From assembly GCF_013181195.1 (NCBI RefSeq), contig NZ_SMZP01000002.1, positions 248,001 to 312,000 on the forward strand: a stretch of DNA of 64,000 bases, written 5' to 3'. Positions 16,288-25,334 of this stretch are shown piece after piece (position 1 is the first letter of the stretch; the number at the start of each line of letters is the position of its first letter). A model generated the notes under the pieces. That model searched no databases. It was not told the origin of the DNA and worked only from the letters and a program-made list of their open reading frames with translations. The translations under genes were made by a program, and so were the position numbers. Source of the stretch: Caulobacter sp. RHG1. GTDB taxonomy: Bacteria > Pseudomonadota > Alphaproteobacteria > Caulobacterales > Caulobacteraceae.

Positions 16288-17717
16288 GCGTCGACGGCTT
16301 CCCGCTCCAGCGGCGGGACAGCCACGACGCGGCCGTCGTCCACAACAACCGGCGCGGCGCGCGGCAGCAGGAAGCCGATCAGCACCTCGCCGTCTTCGCA
16401 GCGCGCGAAGACCGAGCCGCCATGCATGGCGACGATGGCCTTCACCACGGCAAGACCCAGGCCATGCACCTCGCCACTGTGCTCACGGGCGCGGTCAAGA
16501 CGGTAGAAGCGGTCGAACAGGCGCGCCAGATGAGCCTCGGGGATCGGGCCACCACGGTTGCGCACCGAGAAGCATACGGCCTCGTCCTGGGTCTCGATCG
16601 TCACCCGCACGACCTTGCCGTCGACGCCGTGGCGGATGGCGTTGTCCAGCAGATTGGTGACCGCCCGGCCCAGCAGCGCCGCATCGACCACCACACGGGC
16701 GTCGCCGCGCACCTCCAGGTCGACCGCCGCATCCTCGAACAATATGTCCAGGAAGTCAGCGGTCTTGTGGGTTAGGGCCGCCAGCGATAGCGGCGTCAGA
16801 TTGGCGGCCAGAGCGCCCTGGTCGGCGCGCGCCATGAACAGCATGTCGTTGATGATCGTGCGCAGACGCTCCAGCTCCTCCAGGTTGGAGTGCAGCACCT
16901 CCTCCAGCTCGCCGGTCTCGCGCGGCCGAGACAGGGCCACCTGAGTCTGGCCGATCAGGTTGCCCAGCGGCGTGCGTAGCTCGTGAGCCACATCGGCATT
17001 GAAAGCCGACAGGCGTCCATAGGCTTCCTGCAAGCGATCCAGCGCGCCGTTGAAGGCGTTCATCAGGCCGACCAGTTCGTCCGGCAGGTCCTGGACAGGC
17101 ATGCGCAGACTGGGATCATCGGGATTGAGCGTACCTGCTCGCCGTGAAAGTCCTCCCACGGGCGCCAGGCCGCGCCGAGCGATCCACCAGCCCAGCAGAC
17201 TGACCAGCGCGATGGTCGCCAGCGACCCAGCCAGGACGCCGACACCCAGCACCAGTCGCGAAGCGTCGAACGGCGCGGTGTCCGCGGCGATCACCAGTCT
17301 CGCCTCCGGACGCTCCAGATACGGCGGCACCCGCCGCGACAGAGTCATGAACCGCTTGCCGTCGAACTGGATCAGGCTGACGCCGTCCGGCGCGGCGGCC
17401 AGGGCGTCGTCGGGCATGAAGCGGAAGCGCGCGTCTTCACAGTCCACCCGATAGCGAACGCTGCCGTTGGCGGGCGTGAACGAGCGCAGCTTGTCAGCCA
17501 GCAGCGGCCAGCGGTTGGGGTCGCCGGCATGGCGGATCATCGCGTCGATGATCTCCATCCGGGCGTTCAGTTCCTCGGCCTGGTGGCGGCGCAGCTCCAG
17601 GCTCTGGAAGCCGAACATCGCCACGCCCGCGAAGATCGACACCAGGCTGGTGGCGACAGCGAACATCAGGGCCAGGCGGCCAGCGATCGAGGACGGGGCG
17701 ATCGAGAACCGCTTCAT
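16284..17717 (-). CDS. Sensor histidine kinase, CusS-like heavy-metal/OmpR-partner type
   Basis: 477 residues. First membrane helix about 11-38, periplasmic sensor domain about 40-150, second helix about 155-180, HAMP linker (RRGLAPVGGLSRRAGTL), HisKA with AHELRTPL (His245) and a HATPase domain with N box TNLLDNAIRHG and G2 box HGLGLAVVKAI. The G1 region reads NRGGPIPEAHLARLF instead of DxGxG, as in CusS-like kinases. It overlaps its response-regulator gene by 4 bp. It converges on the RND operon, and shared promoter motifs suggest that it controls that pump. Despite the metal-sensor likeness, the pump is not of the metal type, so the signal is uncertain. Confidence 0.92.
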   Translation of the reverse strand: MKRFSIAPSSIAGRLALMFAVATSLVSIFAGVAMFGFQSLELRRHQAEELNARMEIIDAMIRHAGDPNRWPLLADKLRSFTPANGSVRYRVDCEDARFRFMPDDALAAAPDGVSLIQFDGKRFMTLSRRVPPYLERPEARLVIAADTAPFDASRLVLGVGVLAGSLATIALVSLLGWWIARRGLAPVGGLSRRAGTLNPDDPSLRMPVQDLPDELVGLMNAFNGALDRLQEAYGRLSAFNADVAHELRTPLGNLIGQTQVALSRPRETGELEEVLHSNLEELERLRTIINDMLFMARADQGALAANLTPLSLAALTHKTADFLDILFEDAAVDLEVRGDARVVVDAALLGRAVTNLLDNAIRHGVDGKVVRVTIETQDEAVCFSVRNRGGPIPEAHLARLFDRFYRLDRAREHSGEVHGLGLAVVKAIVAMHGGSVFARCEDGEVLIGFLLPRAAPVVVDDGRVVAVPPLEREAVDA

Positions 17718-18397
17718 GGCGCATTCCCCTCGGGACGATGTTCCAGCACGTAGCCCATCCCGCGCACGGTGTGCAGCAGCTTGGTCTCGAACATCCCGTC
17801 GATCTTGGCCCGCAACCGCTTGATGGCGACCTCGACCACATTGGTGTTGGTGTCGAAATTGATGTCCCAGACCAGCTCGGTGATGATGGTCTTGGAGACG
17901 ATCTGCGACTGACGCCGGCCCAAAACGACCAGCAGGGCGAACTCCTTGGCCGTCAGGTTCAGGCGCCGGCCCGCCCGCGTCGCGCGCCGAGCCAGCAGAT
18001 CCAGATGCAGGTCGCCCACGGCGATGGTGGTCGCCTCACTGCGACCGCGGCGAGTGATGGCCTGCAGCCGGGCCAGAAGCTCCAGAAACGAGAACGGCTT
18101 GACCAGATAGTCGTCGGCGCCCGCGCCCAGGCCCTTCAAGCGGTCCTCGACGCTGTCGCGAGCAGTCAGCATGATCACCGGCGTCTGGCGGGTCTGACGC
18201 AGTCGCTCCAGCACCTCGACGCCGTCCAGTCCCGGCAGCATGCCGTCCAGCACCACGGCGTCGTACTCCAGGGTCTGGGCCAGGTGCAGGCCGTCCTCGC
18301 CGTTGCTGGCGAAGTCGACGGCGTAGCCCTGCTCGGTCAGCCCCTTGCGCAGATAGGCGACGGTCTTGGGCTCGTCCTCGACGATCAGAATCTTCAT
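17714..18397 (-). CDS. OmpR/CusR-like response regulator
   Basis: 227 residues from the ATG at 18397, where MKILIVEDEP opens a typical receiver; the frame runs further upstream but without receiver sequence. The receiver has acidic residues E7/D8, the phospho-acceptor D51 (VVLDGML) and the KPF lysine (YLVKPFSF). A winged-helix DNA-binding domain follows (about 130-220, LNLTAKEFALLVVLGRRQ ... VRGMGYVLE). It probably binds the TGTCA direct repeats at 18565-18580 (its own promoter) and 10474-10489 (efflux operon); that target choice is inference. Confidence 0.93.
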   Translation of the reverse strand: MKILIVEDEPKTVAYLRKGLTEQGYAVDFASNGEDGLHLAQTLEYDAVVLDGMLPGLDGVEVLERLRQTRQTPVIMLTARDSVEDRLKGLGAGADDYLVKPFSFLELLARLQAITRRGRSEATTIAVGDLHLDLLARRATRAGRRLNLTAKEFALLVVLGRRQSQIVSKTIITELVWDINFDTNTNVVEVAIKRLRAKIDGMFETKLLHTVRGMGYVLEHRPEGNAP

Positions 18398-18564
18398 AGC
18401 GCGAGGCGTCCCACGTCCAGCAGCCCGGGACGCTGCGAAGCATCCCGGGCCGACAAGATAGAGTGTCCTCGCGCTCGCCGCCACGCTGGGGGGGATGGTG
18501 GACGAGTAGTCTGTGGCGAACACAAGGACGGCGTCATCCTGCCGACGGCGCCGGGTCGTCACGC

Positions 18565-18580
18565 TGACAGCGAGATGACA
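18565..18580 (-). promoter_or_regulatory. TGTCA-N6-TGTCA box upstream of the response-regulator gene
   Basis: On the minus strand TGTCA occurs twice in the same orientation, 11 bp apart. It lies 168 bp upstream of the response-regulator ATG, inside a 223-bp gene-free stretch, and matches the box before the RND permease. Confidence 0.45.
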
Positions 18581-18620
18581 TTTTTGACCGGAACGCAGCT
18601 CCAGCTGTCAGATCAAGCGA

Positions 18621-19487
18621 TCAGACCGTGTAGAGCGCCTTCAGCCGGGCCAAGCCGGCAGCGTCCACGCCCAGCTCGCGCTGGAGATAGCCCTCGACCG
18701 AGCCATAGTCGCGGTCGATCGTCGCGAACACGGCCTGCAGGTAGCGCGCGTCCACGCCCATGAACACGGCGCGGACATCGGCCGGCAGACGGGCGAAGGC
18801 AGCCATCTGGGGGTTGTCCTTGTCGGCCCGCGACAGGTCCGGACGGTAGTAGCGGTTGGACAGCTCGTAGTCGGTGACGATCGTCTCGCGCGGCACGCCC
18901 AGGGCCGACAGGATCAGGGCAGTGGCGATGCCGGTGCGGTCCTTGCCCGCCGAGCAGTGATAGACTACCGCGCCCTCGCCCTTCAGCAGGTCGGCGAACA
19001 GCGCCTTGTGCTGCTGGCGCTGCATCTGCAGCATCTGCGGATACGAGCCGGCGAACACCTCGCGCGCCTTGTCCGCCGTCACGCCGCCCTGCAGCAGCGG
19101 ACCGAACGCGGCGTTGTCCATCGTGTAGTCGAAGGCGGTGATGGTCGGCGCGCCCTCACCGGCCCAGGCGGTGGGCTGAGCCTTGCGCTCGTCGATCGAG
19201 CGCAGGTCATGGATCGCCCGCACGCCCTTGGAGCGCAGCACGTCGATGTCGGCCGCGCTGAGGTGCGAGAGTTCGGCGGTGCGGAAGATCACGTCCCATT
19301 TGACCGTGCGGCCGTCGACGGTGCGATAGCCGCCGATGTCGCGGGCGTTCTGGACGTTCTGCAGCGGCAACAGGCGCTCGTGCGCGACCTGAGCAGCGGC
19401 GGCCGGCGCGGCCTGGCGGGCCAGGGCCGCCGGCGCGGGACCAACCAGCAGCGCCAGGGCCGCGACGGAGAGAAGGAGCTTTTTCAT
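18621..19487 (-). CDS. Secreted tyrosine-phosphatase-like enzyme (Y_phosphatase3 type)
   Basis: 288 residues with a signal peptide (about 1-23, MKKLLLSVAALALLVGPAPA). The opening NARDIGGYRTVDGR and the later IHDLRSIDE are landmarks of the Y_phosphatase3 group (MptpB-like). The catalytic P-loop is HCSAGKDRTG, with Cys178 as nucleophile and Arg184 as phosphate ligand. Predicted to act in the periplasm on phosphate esters; phosphotyrosine, phosphoinositides or sugar phosphates are all possible in this family. It lies 23 bp after the TBDR gene on the same strand, so the two are probably one transcript, suggesting scavenging of a phosphorylated compound rather than signalling. Confidence 0.85.
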   Translation of the reverse strand: MKKLLLSVAALALLVGPAPAALARQAAPAAAAQVAHERLLPLQNVQNARDIGGYRTVDGRTVKWDVIFRTAELSHLSAADIDVLRSKGVRAIHDLRSIDERKAQPTAWAGEGAPTITAFDYTMDNAAFGPLLQGGVTADKAREVFAGSYPQMLQMQRQQHKALFADLLKGEGAVVYHCSAGKDRTGIATALILSALGVPRETIVTDYELSNRYYRPDLSRADKDNPQMAAFARLPADVRAVFMGVDARYLQAVFATIDRDYGSVEGYLQRELGVDAAGLARLKALYTV

Positions 19488-19510
19488 CTTGGTTTTCCTT
19501 GTCCTCGGGA

Positions 19511-22152
19511 TCAGAAGCGGAAGCGCACGCCGGCCATGAAGCGGCGGCCGATCTGCTCGACTTCGGTCGGGTGGCGGACGTCGCCCTCGTAGGCGACATA
19601 GGTCTCGTCGGTCAGGTTGTTGGCGTCGAAATAGACCGAGACGTGGTCGTTGACGGCGTAGCGCAGAGACAGGTCCAGGTTCTCGTAACCGTCACGCATC
19701 TGGTCGCCGAAGCCGGCGAAGGTCAGGGTGTCGATCCACTTGGAGCGCCACTGGTAGCTCAGGCGCGCCGAGACGCCGTACTTCTCATAGAAGATCGAGG
19801 CGTTGGTGATGGTGTCCGACACGCCCGGGAAGTCGACCGTTCGGCCGTCCGGAGCCTTGAAGTCGCCGCTCAGCAGCGAAATGTTGCCCTGGAAGCCGAA
19901 ACCGTTCCACACGCCGGGCAGGAAGGCGAACTGCTGCATATAGGCCAGCTCGATGCCGTACAGCTTGCCCTTGCCGCCGTTCAACGTGGTCACGTAGTCA
20001 TAGCCCGTGCGGTCCAGACCCGGCGCGTCGAACAGGTCGTCCGTCACCCGCGTGCGGCTATCGAACAGCACGTTGTCGACATTGCGATAGAAGCCGCTGA
20101 CCGAGGCCAGGCCCGAGCCCGGCAGGTACCATTCCAGCGCGGCGTCGCCGCCCCAGGTGCGCTCGGGCTCCAGGAACGGATTGCCCGCCGTCACCACCTT
20201 GCCGGTGTCGTCGATCGAGGCGCTTGTGCGGACGACTGCGAAGGACGGCCGCGCCACCCCTGTCTGGGCCGCGAAGCGCAACACCAGGTCGTCGTTCAGG
20301 TCGAACTTCACGTTGATGCTGGGGAAAAGGCTGGTGTCCTCCTGCGTGGCGTTGACCGCGGTGAAGCCGCCCGTCGTCGGCACGAAGCCGCCGATGTCCT
20401 GCTTCAGACGCTCGACGCGCAGGCCCGTCACGATCTGGGCCGGGCCAGCCTGGAACTTGGCCGAGGCGTAGGCGGCGCTCAGGTCTTCCTTGATGCTGTA
20501 GCGACCGTTCGGCGGCGTCAGGGCCGCCTTGCTGTAGAGGCCCGCCCCTTCTAGCGCGCCCAGGATCGAGTCGATGTCCTTGCGCATGGCGCCGTTGTCG
20601 ACCCAGTTGATGCGGAAACCGAGCGGGAAGCCGGTGTCCCAGGCCTGATCGGTGACGTACTTGGCCGGGTTGAAGGTCATGCCCACGCGCGGCAGCAGCG
20701 CCGGCAGCATCAGCACCGAGGTCGTGCTGATCGCCGCGCCCTCGACCTTGCGGCTGTCGTGCTCGACGCCCATCGACAGCTCGACGGTGCGGCCGCCCCA
20801 GTCGAAGCTGCGCGTGCCGTCCAGCTTGTAGACCCAGCTCTCGGTCTCGACCGCGCTGGTGATCGGGATCATCAGACTGACGTTCGGATTACCCTGGCTG
20901 AGCGCGTCACGCGCCGCGCCGCGCCGCGGGTCAGGCCGCCGGCCCCGACGGCCGTGTCGTACAGCTTCACGAGCGGCAGGTTGGGGTTCGAGCGGTCGTA
21001 GCTGATCGACGGCGAGGTGCGCGGGTCGACCCACATCTGGCGCATCATCGGCAGCCAGGTGGTGTTCTCGGTCTCGGTGTAGTTGATGCGCCAGCTGAGG
21101 TCCCAGCCGCCGGCCGCGTGGTCGCCGCCCAGCGTGTTGATCCAGTTGCTGTTGCGGTACTCACCGAAGTTGAACGCGCCGTTCACCGGCACGCCGACCA
21201 GGTCGCCAGACGTCGCGCCAATCGTACCCGAGGCGGCGCCGGCCAGGTTCAGAACGTACTGGTTGCGCTCTTCGTCGTCGTTGAAGTTGGAATAGAGCGA
21301 CTTGAAGAACAGCTCGTGGCCGTCGGCCGGACGGAAGGCCAGGCCCAGCATGGCCGCCTCGCTGGAGCGCGTGACGCGATAGCTGCGGATGTCGAACTCT
21401 TCCGGCAGGCCGGTCGTCGGATCGTACGAGAACTCGCGGTTGTCGGTCAGCTGCTCGCGCTCGTAGTGCGAGGCCGCCGCCATGACGCCGAAGCGGTCGT
21501 TGGACCACGAGACGCGCAAGGCCGCCTGCTCCTGGGCGCCGCCGCCCAGGTTCATCTCGCCGTAGCCCAGGTCGCCCTGGACGTGGAAGCCGCGGCGATC
21601 GAACGGCGAGAAGGTGCGCAGGTTGACGCGCGCCAGGATGGCTTCGCCCGGCAGGTCGGGGGTCAGCGACTTGTTCACTTCCAGCGAGCTGAGGATGACG
21701 GCCGGCACGGCGTCGAAGCGGAAGGCGCGCGACACGCCGCCCTCGTCGACCCCGATGATGTTGACCCCGTCCACCGAGACGCTGGTCCAGCGGTTGGGGC
21801 CGCCCCGCACCTGAAGATAGCGCTCCTGGCCCTGGTCGCGCTGCACGGCGACGGCCGGAAGGCGCGCCAGGGCGGCGGCCGAGTTCTGATCGGGGAACTG
21901 GCCGACGGTGTCCGAGGCGATGACATTGATCAGGTTGTCGGCATTGCGCTGCTGGACGAGAGCGGCGCGCTGGCTGCCCACGATCGGCGAGGCCGTGACG
22001 ATGACGTCATCGATGGTCTCGGCGGCCTCCTGGCGGGCCTGCGAGTCCGCGGCGGTCTGGGCCTGGACGGAGCCAGCAGCCGCCAGGGCCGCAAGGGCGA
22101 CCCCGCCGCTCAAGACGGTGCGTAAGGAGAAGGACGAGAGCTTGTTGAGCAT
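19511..22152 (-). pseudogene. TonB-dependent receptor interrupted by a frameshift at a 5-bp repeat
   Basis: The first frame (22152 to 20872) has a signal peptide (ending SVQA), TonB-box-like IDDVIVTAS, a plug of the Xanthomonas/Caulobacter receptor class (GQFPDQNSAAALARLPAVAV, LQVRGG, GEAILARVNLRTF) and early barrel strands. Its true sequence stops matching near 20911. The rest of the barrel, from about DALSQGNPNVSLMIP to the terminal MAGVRFRF, continues in another frame down to 19511. The break is at (GCGCC)3, 20911-20925; removing one 5-bp unit gives a continuous 878-residue receptor. It could be a recent mutation, a slippage-controlled on/off state, or an assembly error. The phosphatase gene follows; a double-TetR gene diverges upstream. 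Confidence 0.85.
20911..20925. repeat. (GCGCC)3 tandem repeat at the receptor frameshift
   Basis: Three exact copies of GCGCC in the middle of the receptor gene. With two copies the coding frame would read straight through; with three it shifts. A unit length not divisible by three makes this a possible slippage switch. Confidence 0.9.
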
Positions 22153-22190
22153 GACGACACCCCGATCGTTATTCGATGGGGCTGCGAGTT

Positions 22191-22204
22191 AGAACGTTTG
22201 TTCT
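22191..22204. promoter_or_regulatory. Inverted repeat between TBDR and double-TetR genes
   Basis: AGAAC-GTTT-GTTCT, a perfect 5-bp inverted repeat in the 132-bp divergent spacer, 39 bp upstream of the receptor start. GCGACG also occurs twice close by. It is a candidate operator for the divergent TetR-like regulator; the arms are short. Confidence 0.35.
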
Positions 22205-22284
22205 GCACCTTCGCGACGCTATTGCGACGTTTGCACGACACCGCGCCAGGAACGTTGCCTCCAAACGGGATTGCAGGCACATCC

Positions 22285-23559
22285 ATGGCCATGCCGAAGC
22301 CGTCCGAACGCCCCCCTTCCAGCATCACCGATCCGCCGAACGGCGGAGACCGGCGCGCGGAACTGGTGGACGCCTTCCTTTTGCAAATGGCCGATGCGGG
22401 CGTGGACGGAGCATCGTCACGCACAGTGGCCGCACGGATCGGCGCCTCAGCGTCCGCCATCAACTATTATTTTTCCTCGATAGAACAATTGTACGGGGTC
22501 GCGCAAAATCATGCGATGAGCGAGGCGGACTGCTGGCTGAACGATCGTCTGGTCGAGATCGAAGCTGGCGCGCCCTGGCCTGCCCATGCCTTCCCCGCCT
22601 TCGCCGCGCACGTGCTCGACAGTTGGTGCGCAGACCGTCGCGCCGAGGCCCACGCGGAAGCCTGCGACTTCGCCGGCCTGGCCTGGCGCCCGTCAGAGAC
22701 GACTTCACGCTGGCTGCGGCTCTGGGGCGACTTCTGGACCGCCGCCCTGCCCCGCTTCGGCCTGGACACGTCGCTCGCCGCCATCGCCGCGCCGATCCTG
22801 CAGTCCGAGCGCTTCGGTCACCTGGCGCGCTGGCGTTCGCCCCACGATCGCGCCGGCCTGGAAGAGGTCTGCCTGCGGCTGACCGCGCGGCTATCGGGCG
22901 ACGCCGAGCTTCTGGCGCGCCCCACGCCGTGGCGGCTCGCCGCCGAGCGGGTGTCGCAGGAGACCACCGTCTTCCGCCCGCTGTCGGAAGCCGCCGAGCG
23001 GATCGCCGACGCTGTCGTGGCCGCGGTCGACGAAGGCGGCGAAGGCGCCCTCACCCACCGCAGCGCCGCGACCAAGGCCGGACTGAGCCTGGGAGCGGTG
23101 ACACATCACTTCCCCACCCGCTCGGCCCTGATGGCGGCCGGCTACGCCCATCTCTACCAGACCAATTTCGAGACCGCGGTCGGCGTCCTGACGACACCCG
23201 ATCCGGATGCGCCGACGCGCGGCCTGCTCCCGCACGACGACATCGGCCAGCACATGCTGTCGTTCCTGAACGTCGGTCGCGCCGCGCCGCGCGGGCGGGG
23301 CTTCGAGGCCTTCTTCTTCGCCGCGACCCGCGATCCGGCCCTGGCCGACTTCGCCGCGAGGGTGCGCTACAGCCGGGGCTTCAACACCTTCCGGCACCTG
23401 GGACCGCTGGCCCCGCAGCTGACGCGTCTGGACACCCTGCTGATCTCGCACTGGATCTCAGGCACGGCCCGCGCAGCCAGCGTCCTGCCCGACCAGGCGG
23501 CAGCGCTGGAGGAGGCCATGGGCGCCCACGCGACCAGGATCTTCGCGCGCAAGCCCTGA
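22285..23559 (+). CDS. Tandem (double) TetR-like transcriptional regulator
   Basis: 424 residues from ATG 22285 (ATG 22291 is equally possible). It carries two TetR-type helix-turn-helix units: RRAELVDAFLLQMADAG ... TVAARIGASASAINYYF (about 23-75) and AAERIADAVVAAVDEGG ... AATKAGLSLGAVTHHF (about 240-290). Each is followed by a helical region, so the protein looks like two TetR subunits fused in one chain, about twice the family length. It would form a built-in dimer able to bind one palindrome, possibly 22191-22204. It diverges from the broken TBDR and its phosphatase and is followed by an MFS gene 47 bp downstream, which it may also regulate. Confidence 0.85.
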   Translation: MAMPKPSERPPSSITDPPNGGDRRAELVDAFLLQMADAGVDGASSRTVAARIGASASAINYYFSSIEQLYGVAQNHAMSEADCWLNDRLVEIEAGAPWPAHAFPAFAAHVLDSWCADRRAEAHAEACDFAGLAWRPSETTSRWLRLWGDFWTAALPRFGLDTSLAAIAAPILQSERFGHLARWRSPHDRAGLEEVCLRLTARLSGDAELLARPTPWRLAAERVSQETTVFRPLSEAAERIADAVVAAVDEGGEGALTHRSAATKAGLSLGAVTHHFPTRSALMAAGYAHLYQTNFETAVGVLTTPDPDAPTRGLLPHDDIGQHMLSFLNVGRAAPRGRGFEAFFFAATRDPALADFAARVRYSRGFNTFRHLGPLAPQLTRLDTLLISHWISGTARAASVLPDQAAALEEAMGAHATRIFARKP

Positions 23560-23605
23560 AGCGCCGCTTCACGACGCCGTCACCGCGGACTGCTAGCCCG
23601 TCCCC

Positions 23606-24874
23606 GTGGAAAAGACCCAACAGCTTGGAACCGGGCGCATCGCGGCCTTCTCGCTGCCGCTCCTGTTTTTCCAGGCGATCGGCGTGGCCTGGCGTGTCTA
23701 TCTGCCGGCTTTCATGGTCGGCGCGATCGGACTGTCGCTGGGCGCGGCCGGCGCGGTGATCATGATCGTCCGGATCCTGGACGCCGCGGTCGATCCGCTG
23801 GTCGGCTGGATCGGCGACCGCTCCGGCCGGCGCAAGCCCTGGATGATCGCAGGCGTGCCGCTGGTGGCGATCGGGGCGCTGAGCCTGTGCCTGGCGCCGC
23901 CGGGATCGGGTTTCCTGGTGATGCTGGCCGCCAGCTTGGCGCTGAACCTCGGCTACACGCTGATCGCCAATCCGTACGGCGCCTGGGGCCTGGAACTGGG
24001 TCGCGATACGGGCGAGCGCACCGCTCTGGCCGGCGCCCGGATCTGGTTCGCTTCGGCCGGCATGATCCTGGTCCTGCTGTCGATGGGCGTGCTGGAGCGC
24101 CGCTTCGGCTTCGACCGCACGGCGTTGGTGGCGGTGCTGGGCGTGATGATCGCCGTCATCACGCCCCTGACTGTCGGCCTGGTGCTGGCGTTGTTCGCCG
24201 AGCGCCCCGCACCGCGGAAGTCCAGCGGCATCGGCGTCGGCGCCCTGCTGGGTGAGCTGATGCGCAAGCCCCAACTGGTCGCCGCGCTGGGCCTGTACGC
24301 CGCCGCCGGCGCCTCGGACGCGGCCGGCATGGCCAGCTTCCTGTTCTTCGTGGAGAACGTTCTGGGCCTCGCGGGTTGGGGAGCAATACTGATGCTGGCG
24401 CCCACCGGCGTCCTGCTCGGCGCGCTCCCCGCCTGGACCTGGCTGGCTCGGAGGATCGGCCGCAGGCGCACGATGATGACGGCCTGCGTGATGGACATCC
24501 TGATCGCGCCCCTCGTTTTGCTCGTTCCCGCGCAAAACCTGCTGTTGCTACTGCCGCTTTTGGTGCTGCGCAGCCTGCCGTCCGGCGTCGACTACATGCT
24601 GCTGATGAGTCTGTTCGCCGACGAAGCGGCTCAGGATTTCAACGCCGGACAACGGCGCGCAGGCGTCTATCAGGGCCTCACCCATGTCACCCTGAAGCTG
24701 GCCATGGGCGTCGGGGCCGCCGGCGCACTGTGGCTGATCGGCCTGACCGACTTCACCGCCGGCGCGCCGCCATCGATGTCGGCGGAATGGGCGATCCGCC
24801 TCGCTCACGCTGCGCCGCCAGCCCTCTCCGCAGCAATCGGCATGATCGTCTGGGGGCGCGGCCTGGTCCGCTGA
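23606..24874 (+). CDS. MFS transporter, GPH/sugar-cation symporter-like
   Basis: 422 residues from GTG 23606; no clear ribosome site precedes it, so the start is uncertain. Twelve membrane helices are visible. After helix 2 comes DAAVDPLVGWIGDRSGRRKP, the loop signature of the glycoside-pentoside-hexuronide (GPH, MFS_2) group, with NPYGAWGLELGRDTGERTAL later. GPH proteins import sugars or glycosides with a cation. It follows the double-TetR gene on the same strand and faces away from a TBDR-phosphatase pair; together they would make an outer-membrane receptor, periplasmic phosphatase and inner-membrane porter for a phosphorylated sugar-like compound. The substrate is inferred only from context. 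Confidence 0.8.
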   Translation: MEKTQQLGTGRIAAFSLPLLFFQAIGVAWRVYLPAFMVGAIGLSLGAAGAVIMIVRILDAAVDPLVGWIGDRSGRRKPWMIAGVPLVAIGALSLCLAPPGSGFLVMLAASLALNLGYTLIANPYGAWGLELGRDTGERTALAGARIWFASAGMILVLLSMGVLERRFGFDRTALVAVLGVMIAVITPLTVGLVLALFAERPAPRKSSGIGVGALLGELMRKPQLVAALGLYAAAGASDAAGMASFLFFVENVLGLAGWGAILMLAPTGVLLGALPAWTWLARRIGRRRTMMTACVMDILIAPLVLLVPAQNLLLLLPLLVLRSLPSGVDYMLLMSLFADEAAQDFNAGQRRAGVYQGLTHVTLKLAMGVGAAGALWLIGLTDFTAGAPPSMSAEWAIRLAHAAPPALSAAIGMIVWGRGLVR

Positions 24875-24921
24875 AAGCCGCCGCAGGCAAGAAGAACATC
24901 CGCCTTCAGCCCAACTATCAC

Positions 24922-24937
24922 ATAAAGATATCTTTAT
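24922..24937. promoter_or_regulatory. 16-bp palindrome upstream of the metE riboswitch
   Basis: ATAAAGATATCTTTAT is a perfect palindrome in an AT-rich patch of an otherwise GC-rich region, 413 bp upstream of metE and just before the riboswitch. Palindromes of this type precede methionine-cycle genes in proteobacteria and are bound by ArsR-family regulators such as SahR; I recall this and did not check it. A second short palindrome, TCGCACC-G-GGTGCGA, follows at 24950-24964. Confidence 0.6.
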
Positions 24938-25014
24938 ATGACAGTTGACTCGCACCGGGTGCGAAGTCAGTGTGCGCGTGTCGTGGTTCCCTGGGGCGCA
25001 TTGCGCCTTGGGGC

Positions 25015-25200
25015 TAAGATGGGAATTTGGTGCGGCTCGCTCTTCTCCGGAAGATTGGGCCAATGCCGGAGCTGCCCCCGCAACTGTAAGCGGCGAGCGG
25101 CTGTCCAACATGTGTCACTGACACGCCGAAGCTGGTTCGGTGGCGTGTCGGGAAGGCCCGGACAGCTGCGTTGACCCGCGAGCCAGGAGACCTGCCTCGA
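25015..25200 (+). promoter_or_regulatory. Cobalamin (B12) riboswitch controlling metE
   Basis: The conserved aptamer blocks occur in order: GGGAATTTGGTGCGG at 25021, GGAGCTGCCCCCGCAACTG at 25068, TAAGCGG just after it, CACTG at 25116, and the 3' signature GCCAGGAGACCTGCC at 25182-25196. The aptamer ends 135 bp before metE. With B12 bound it should switch metE off, because the cobalamin-dependent enzyme MetH can then do the job. The 5' edge is approximate. The remaining 24875-25334 leader holds the palindromes above and the expression platform below. Confidence 0.95.
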
Positions 25201-25297
25201 CAGATAACGTCCTCCGGCGGGGTGCCCGGTCTGGTCGCATGCTAGGCGTGTCCGGGCCGCGATGACCCGTGCGCGCTCGTCCGCGCGCGCCCCGATC

Positions 25298-25326
25298 AGC
25301 CTCCCGCCATCACACTGGCTGAGGCT
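25298..25326 (+). promoter_or_regulatory. Riboswitch expression platform next to the metE start
   Basis: AGCCTC (25298-25303) can pair with GAGGCT (25321-25326), which contains the GAGG ribosome-binding sequence 10 bases before the ATG and is followed by TTTT. The hairpin would hide the ribosome site, and the short T run could also permit weak termination; ribosome-site masking seems the likelier mechanism. Confidence 0.55.
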
Positions 25327-25334
25327 TTTCAAAG

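Noticed and set aside
22176..23759. 527-codon plus-strand frame overlapping the double-TetR gene
   Set aside because: An Arg-rich out-of-frame reading; the other frame has two clear TetR domains.
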